The notes under the pieces were generated by a model. The model saw only the letters and a program-made list of their open reading frames with translations. It did no database searches and was not told the origin of the DNA. Positions 58,901 through 64,000 of a stretch of DNA of 64,000 bases are shown one piece after another (the stretch's first letter is position 1; each line of letters begins with the position of its first letter). A program made the position numbers and the translations under genes. The DNA comes from Cavia porcellus (Eukaryota > Chordata > Mammalia > Rodentia > Caviidae). The stretch is from NCBI RefSeq assembly GCF_034190915.1, contig NW_026947501.1:806001-870000 (forward strand), written 5' to 3'.

Positions 58901-59905
58901 TAGTGTTACGGTTAGAGTCTAGGGTTAGGTTTAGATTTAGAGTTAGGGTTAGGGTTAAAGTTTAGGGTTATAGTTCCGTTTATGCTTAGGGTTAGTGTTT
59001 CTGTTAGGGTTCAGGTTACACTTAGTGTTAGGGTTATGATTAAGGTTAGGGTTAGGAGTTAGGTGTTAGCGAGAAGGTTAGGGTTAGGCTTTCGGTTTTG
59101 GTTAGGGTTAGGGTTACGATTGGTTTTAGGGTTAGAATTAGGGTTAGGCTTAGGGTTAGGGTTAGTTTTATAGTTAGGGTTAGGTTTAGGGTTTAGGTGT
59201 TAGCAATAGGGTTAGTGTTGTGGATAGTTTTAGGGTTCGGTTTAGGGTTAGGGTTAGCAATAGTTTTGGGGTTAGGGTTAGGGTTACGGTTAAGTTTAGG
59301 GTTAGGGTTAGTGTTAGGGTTAGAAGAAAAGTTTAGTGTTAGGGTTAGGGTTAGGGTTATGTTTAGAGGTTAGCATTTGGTTTAAGGTTCAAGTCAGTGT
59401 TAGGTTTAGGGTTAGGGTTAGGCTTAGAGGGTATGGTTAGGGATTGAGTTAGTGTTAGGGTTAAAGCTTAGGTTCAGGTTTACATTTAGGGTTACGGTTA
59501 GGGTTACGGTTAGAGTTTAGTATTAGGTTTAAGGTTATGGTTAGGGTTAGGGTAATGGTTAGAGGTTAGCTTTTGTTTTGGGGTTAGAGTTAGGGTTAGT
59601 GTTAGGCTTGAGGTTATGATTAGGCTTAGGCTTACGGTTAGGATTAGGGTTAAAGCTTTGGTTCAGTGTTGGATTTAGGATTAGTGTTAGGGTTAGGGAT
59701 ACGGTAAGGGTTAGGATTAGGGTTAGTGGTTAGTTTTATAGTTAGGGTTATGGTTAGGGTTTGGGTTAGGTGTAGATGTTAGTATTAGTGTTAAGGTTAG
59801 GTTTAGCGTTAGTGTGAGGTTTAGGGTAAGGTTTTGAGTTAATGTTAGGTGTAGGGTTAGGCTTAGGGCTATGGTTAGTGTTAGGCTTGCAATTAGGTTA
59901 GTGTT
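58901..59905 (+). repeat. Third copy of the second half of the R dimer
   Basis: The order GTTATAGTTCCGTTTATGC (about 58969), TTACACTTAGTGTTAGGG, TTATGATTAAGG, module 59059-59218, GAAGAAAAGTTTAGTG (about 59333), TTAAAGCTTAGGTTCAGG (about 59462), GGATACGGTAAGGG and AGATGTTAGTATTAGTG follows 49725-50720 at an offset near 9.1 kb and 43940-44890 at about 14.9 kb. Confidence 0.8.
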
Positions 59906-61450
59906 AGGGTTAGGGTTAGTTTTAGGTTTAGGTTTAGGGTTAGTGTTAGAGTTAGAAGTTAGTTTTAGTGTTAGTGTTAGTGTTAGTGTTAGTGTTAGTG
60001 TTAGTGTTATGATAAGAGGGTAGCGTTTGGTTTAGGGTTAGAGTTAGGGTTAGGGTTAGGGTTAAGCTTAGAGGTTATGGTTAGGGTTAGGGTTAAGGTT
60101 AGGGTTAAAGCTTAAGTTCAGTTTTACGGTTAGGGTTAAGTTTAGGGTTACGGTTAGAGTTTAGTGTTCGGATTAAGGTTAGGGTTAGTGTTAGGGTTAT
60201 GGTTGGAGGTTAGCTTTTGGTTTAGGGTTAGAGTAAGTGTTAGTGTTAGGGTTAGTGTTAGGCTTAGAGGTTATGGTTACGGTTAAGGTTACGGTGAGGT
60301 TTAAAGATTAGTTTGAGCGTTAGGATTAGGGGTAGGGTTCGGTTAGGGATATGCTAGGGGTTAGGATTAGGGTTTGTGGTTAGTTTTAGGTTTATGATTA
60401 CGGTTAGAGTTAGGGTTAGGGTTAGAGGTTAGTGTTAGAGTTAGGGTTAGGTTTAGTGTGAGGGTTAGGTTTATGGTTAAAGTTTGGGTTAAGGTTAGGA
60501 TTAGGCTTAGGGTTATGGTTAGGATTAGGGTTACAATTAGTTTAGCATTAGGGTAGAGTTAGTGTTAGTGTTAGGGTTAGGGTTAAGTTTAGGGTTAGTT
60601 TTAGAGTTAGGGTTAGGGTTAGGGTTAGGTGTTAGGTTTTAGCGATAGGGTTAGGGTTAGGGTTAGGATTAGGGTTCGGTTTAGGGTTAAGGTTAGAGTT
60701 AGGGATAGTGTTAGGGTTACGGTTAGGGATTTGGGTTAGGGTTAGGTTTAGGTTTATGTTTAGATTAAGGGTTAGGGTTAGTGTTAGGGTTAGAAGATAG
60801 GTTTAGTGTTAGGGTTAGGGTTAGGGTAAGTGTTATGATTAGAGTTTAGCTTTTGGTTTAGGGTTAGTTTTAGGGTTAGGGTTAGGCTTAGAGGTTATTG
60901 TTAGGGTTAGGGTTAGGGTTACGGTTTGTGTTAAAGTTTAGGTTCAGGTTTACATTTAGGGTTACGGTTAGGGTTATGGTTAGAGTTTAGGATTAGGTTA
61001 AAGTTATGGTTAGGGTTAGAGTTATGGTTAGAGGTTAGCTTTTGGTTTAGTGTTAGAGATATGGTTATTGTTAGGGTTTTAGGCTTAGAAGTTATGGTTA
61101 GGGTTAGGTTTATGGTTAGGTTTAGGATTAAAACATAGGTTCAGGGTTAGTGTTCAGATTAGGGTTAGGGTTAGGGATACGGTAAAGGTTAGCATTAGGG
61201 TTAGTGGTTAGTTTTAGGGTTACAATTACAGTTAATTTAGTGTTAGGTTTAGATGTTAGTGTTAGTGTTAGCTTTAGTGTTAGTGTGAGGGTTAGGGTTA
61301 GGTTTAGAGTTAGGTTTAGGTTTAGGCTTAGTGTTATGGTTAGTGTTAGGGTTACAATTAGGTTAGAATTAGGCTTGGTTAGGGTTAGGGTTAGGGTTTG
61401 CGTTAGATTTAGTGTTAGGTTTAGGGTTAGGGTTATGGTTAGGTTTAGGT
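59906..61450 (+). repeat. Short R units, about 645 and 825 bp
   Basis: TTAAAGCTTAGGTTCAGG-type words are at about 59462, 60106 and 60930, and GTGGTTAGTTTTA words at about 59727, 60376 and 61204, giving spacings near 645 and 825 bp. Modules are reduced: only one box (GTTAGGTTTTAGCGATAGGG) is seen, near 60629. Thus the R unit shortens here by loss of the module-bearing half. Confidence 0.68.
59965..60006 (+). repeat. (TTAGTG)7 homogeneous variant run
   Basis: Seven consecutive TTAGTG hexamers follow GTTAGAAGTTAGTT. The homologous context at 48919-48942 has four, and that at 61617 has one. Confidence 0.92.
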
Positions 61451-61987
61451 GTTAGGTGATAGGGATAGTGTTAAGGGTTAGGGTGACTGTTAGTGTTAGG
61501 GTTATATTTAGGGTTAGGGTTGGGGTTAAGGTTAGAGTTTATGGTTAGGAGTAGGGATTGGGTTAGTGTTACGATTAAGTTTAGGGTTAGGTTGAGGTTT
61601 AAGGTGAGTGTTAGGGTTAGAAGTTAGTTTTAGTGTTAGGTTTAGGCTTAGGGTTAAGGATAGGTTTCGGGTTAGGGTTAGTGTTAGAGGTTTGGTTTAA
61701 TGTTAGGGTTAGGGTTAGTGTTAGTGTTAGGGTTAGGTCTATTGTTAGTGTTAGGGTTAGGGTTAGGTTTATGGTTAGATGTTAGCATTAGGTTTAGTGA
61801 TAGAGTTTGTTGTTAGAGTTAGTGTTAGGGTGAGTCTTAGATGTTATTTTTAGGGTTATGGTTAGGGTTAGGTTTAAAGCTTAGGTTTTTGGTTAGGGTT
61901 AGCGTTAGGTTTATGGATAGGGTTAGTGTTAAGTTTAGGTTTAGGCTTTGGGTTATGGTTAGGGTTAGGATTACATTTAGGTTAGGT

Positions 61988-62028
<41 letters not shown>

Positions 62029-62522
62029 GGTTAGGGCTATGGATAAGTTTATGGTTAGGGTATGTAGTAAAAATTAGGGTTAGGTTTAGGGGTAGGTTTA
62101 TGGGTTAGTGTTAGGGTTCCAGTTATGTTTAGAGGTTTGTGTTAGGTTTAGGTTATGGTTAGTGTTAGTTTTAGGGTTTGGATTAGAGTTAAAGTTTAGG
62201 GTTACAGTTAAGGTCACGATTAGAGTTTAGGGTTAGTTTTAGGGTAAATGTTAGGTTTAGGGTTAGGGTTAGGTTTAGGTTTAGGTTTAGGATTAGGGTT
62301 ATGCTAGGTTTAGGGTTAGGGTTAGGTTTAGGTATTAAGGTCACGCTTAGTGATAGTTTAAGTGGTAGGTTTAGGGTTAGATTAAGGGATTAATGTTAGT
62401 TCTGGGTTAAGGTTATGGTTATTGTTAGTATTAGTGTTTAGATGTGAGGGTTAGTGGTAGGTTTTGCGATATGGTAACTTTAGGGTTAGGATGAGTGTTA
62501 GGGTCAGGGTTAGATTTTGGTG
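61451..62522 (+). repeat. R-family unit, copy 1 of a ~1.3-1.4 kb tandem pair
   Basis: GTGATAGAGTTTGTTG (about 61797), GATGTTATTTTTAGGG, TTTAAAGCTTAGG (about 61869), ATTACATTTAGG (about 61969) and GTAGTAAAAATTAGGG (62064) recur at about 63089, 63144, 63176 and 63477. The stretch 62064-62245 matches 63477-63660 closely with an offset of 1413-1415 bp. GATTAATG insert words lie at 62333-62405. Confidence 0.78.
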
Positions 62523-63074
62523 TTAGGTGTTAGGGAGAGGGTTAAGGTTTGGGTTAGGGTTAGGGTTAGTTTTCAGGTTAGGCTTAGGCTTAGGGTTATG
62601 CTTAGGTTTAGTGTTAATATTTACATAAGGTTCAGTATTAGGGTTAGGGGTTAGGTGTTAGGGATAGAGTTGAGGTACAGCTAGGGTTAAGTTTACCATT
62701 AGGGTTGGGTTTAGGGATCTTGTTAGCATTATGGTTAGGGTATAGTGTTAGTGTTAGGTTTAGGGTTAGGGTTAGGGTTACGGTTACGCTTCTGGCTATG
62801 GTTAGGGTTAGAGTTACGTTTAGGTTAGGTTTAGAGTTAGGGTTAGGTTTAAGGTTAGTCTTAGGGTTAGGGTTAGATGTTAGGGATATGTTTAGGGTTA
62901 GGGTTAGTGTTATTTTTTAGTTTAGGGCTAGGGTTTGGGTTAGGGTTAGGGTTAGGTTAGTGGTTAGCTTTAGGTTTGGGTTAGGTTTAGGGTTAAACCT
63001 TCGGTTTAGGGTTAGGGTTAATTTAGTGTTAGGGTTAGTGTTAGGTTTAGGGTTAGTGTTAGGGTTAGGGTAAT
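62523..63074 (+). repeat. Paired-box module and linker
   Basis: The module is at 62523-62668 (GGTGTTAGGGAGAGGG, then GGGGTTAGGTGTTAGGGATAG). It separates the two copies of the terminal tandem pair. A further framing box is near 62876. Confidence 0.62.
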
Positions 63075-64000
63075 GTTTAGAGGTAAGCATTAGGTTTAGT
63101 GATAGAGTTTGTGGTTAGGGTTTGGATTACAGTGGGGCTGATATTTTATTTTTATGATTATGTTTAGGTTTAGTGTTAAAGCTTAGGTTTAGTGTTAGGG
63201 TTAGCGTTAGGTTTAGGGATAGGGTTACTGTTAGGTTTAGGGTTAAGTTTAGGGGTAGGTTTAGGGTTAGGTTTAGTGTGAGAGGTTAGGATTAGTTTTA
63301 GGGTCAGCATTATCCTTAGGGTTAGGGTTAGGATTAGAATTTTGGGCTAGGGTTAGGTTTAGGGATAGGTTTAGGAGTTAGGTGTTAGGGATAGTGTAAG
63401 GGTTATGGTTAGGTTTAGTGTTAGGTTAGGGTTAGGGTTAGGTTTAGGGTTATGGATAGCTTTATGGTTAGGGTTAGTAGTAGAAATTAGGGTTAGGTTT
63501 AGGGGTAGTGTTTTACGGGTTAGTGTTAGGGTTCCGGTTATGTTTAGAAGTTAGTGTTAGGTTTAGGTTAGGGTTAGTGTTAGGATTAGGGTTTGGATTA
63601 GAGTTAAAGTTTAGGGTTACGGTTAAGGTCACGGTTAGAGTTTAGGGTTAGTTTTAGGGTAAGTGTTAGTTTTAGTGTTAGGGTTAGGTTTAGGGTTAGG
63701 CTTACGTTTAGGGTTAGAGTTTAGGGTTATGATTCGGCCTAGGGTTAGGGTTATTGTTAGGGTTAGGTTTAGGTTTGCGCTTAGTGTTAGGGTTATGATT
63801 AAGGTTAGGTTTCGGGGTTAGGTGTTAGCGAGAGGGTTAAGGTTAGTCTTTGTGTTACGGTTAGGGTTGAGTTACGATTAGGTTTAGGGTTAGTTATAGA
63901 GTTAGGGTTAGGGTTAGTTTTAATGTTAGTTTTAGAGTTAGGGTCAATGTTAGGGTTAGGAGTTAGGTATTAGCGATATGGTTATGGTTAGGGTTAGGTT
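63075..64000 (+). repeat. R-family unit, copy 2 of the tandem pair, running off the window
   Basis: GTGATAGAGTTTGTGG (about 63089), GATATTTTATTTTTATG, TTAAAGCTTAGG, a framing box at about 63369, GTAGTAGAAATTAGGG (63477), TTATGATTAAGG at about 63794 and a module at 63828-63979. The array continues past the right edge without any change in texture. Confidence 0.72.

Larger units (their letters stand above)
1..64000 (+). repeat. Degenerate TTAGGG telomere-like satellite tract (whole window)
   Basis: Every line is built from TTAGGG or a one- or two-base variant (TTAGTG, TTAGGT, TTATGG, TTACGG, TTAGCG, TTAGAG, TTAAGG, GTTTGGG), with occasional 5-, 7- and 8-mers that shift the phase. C is scarce on the + strand and no CCCTAA block was seen, so orientation is uniform. 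Anchor words recur in order, giving higher-order repeats described in the entries below. TTAGGG is the telomere repeat of vertebrates and several other eukaryotic groups. A subtelomeric or interstitial location is inferred from the degeneracy and the absence of a clean terminal array. No gene, RNA gene or transposon was found anywhere. Confidence 0.97.

Noticed and set aside
595..62920. Many open reading frames of 60-130 codons on both strands.
   Set aside because: They are frames of the hexamer that avoid its stop: Leu-Gly and Arg-Val on the + strand, Leu-Thr and Pro-Asn on the - strand. Several overlap in different frames, none has a domain, a balanced composition or a plausible start context, and they end wherever an indel shifts the phase.
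1470..63979. A CRISPR-like array, because a short box repeats many times.
   Set aside because: The boxes are not evenly spaced. The sequence between them is itself repetitive and shared between copies, and no cas-like gene exists in the window.
1470..63979. Transposon or long terminal repeat, because paired framing boxes flank a segment.
   Set aside because: The paired boxes are direct and only ~130 bp apart, the enclosed part is hexamer-derived, and I see no target-site duplication, poly-A tail, inverted repeat or coding remnant.
1..64000. A functional chromosome end inside the window.
   Set aside because: No long exact TTAGGG array appears, and the degree of degeneracy looks similar at both edges.
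1..64000. Basecalling noise as the source of the variants.
   Set aside because: Variant words recur in the same order kilobases apart and over aligned duplications, which random read errors cannot produce. Some single differences could still be errors.
1..64000. tRNA, rRNA or telomerase-RNA-like genes.
   Set aside because: No C-containing stem pairs or conserved boxes are possible over useful lengths, because the + strand is nearly free of C.

Overview
The 64 kb window is one continuous tract of degenerate telomere-type hexamers, (TTAGGG)n on the + strand, with no unique sequence and no credible gene. TTAGGG is the telomere repeat of vertebrates and also of many fungi and protists, so the window points to a eukaryote. 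A vertebrate subtelomere or large interstitial telomeric block is the most natural guess, but nothing here fixes the species. The G-rich strand is + from the first base to the last. I saw no switch to CCCTAA, no transposon, no RNA gene and no terminal run of clean telomere. Uninterrupted TTAGGG runs are short, at most 7 units among those I found. If the chromosome end lies on this side, it lies beyond base 64000.

The tract is not random decay. Rare non-TTAGGG words recur in a fixed order, which shows superimposed higher-order repeats. (1) 1-1470: left edge, with a tandem duplication offset by 1004 bp. (2) About 1.47-23.9 kb: a left (L) family of 1-3 kb units with anchor order A (CTTCGGATTA) - B (TTAAGGATAT) - C (GGGGCTAGTTTTACGG) - E (GGCTCAGTATTAGG) - F (CTAGGAATACGG) - T (CTTATCATTAGGG) - H (AGGATTTTGTTAGGG). 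It includes a local ~400 bp expansion at 2.9-4.06 kb and a ~200 bp tandem cluster at 22.5-23.4 kb. (3) 23.9-28.5 kb: a three-copy family marked by GATAGGGACAGGG and TTAGACAAGGTTAGGC. (4) 28.5-36.9 kb: a mixed zone with scattered anchors from both sides. (5) 36.9-41.4 kb: a direct duplication of about 1.6-1.7 kb, spaced 2.8-2.9 kb. (6) 42-64 kb: a right (R) family of roughly 0.65-1.35 kb units marked by TTAAAGCTTAGGTTCAGG, TTACAATTAGGTTAG and TTATGATTAAGG. It contains a duplicated dimer at 42.0-45.1 and 47.7-50.9 kb and several younger tandem duplications.

One module links both families: two copies of a box near GGTTAGGTGTTAGGGATA, usually 120-160 bp apart. The window reads as a telomere-derived satellite that has been repeatedly duplicated, deleted and patched, probably by unequal exchange or gene conversion. 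Predicted open reading frames are by-products of the hexamer (Leu-Gly, Arg-Val, Leu-Thr and Pro-Asn dipeptide runs), so no coding sequence is annotated. All coordinates and alignments were read by eye. Anchor positions should be good to a few bases, and unit boundaries to tens or hundreds.
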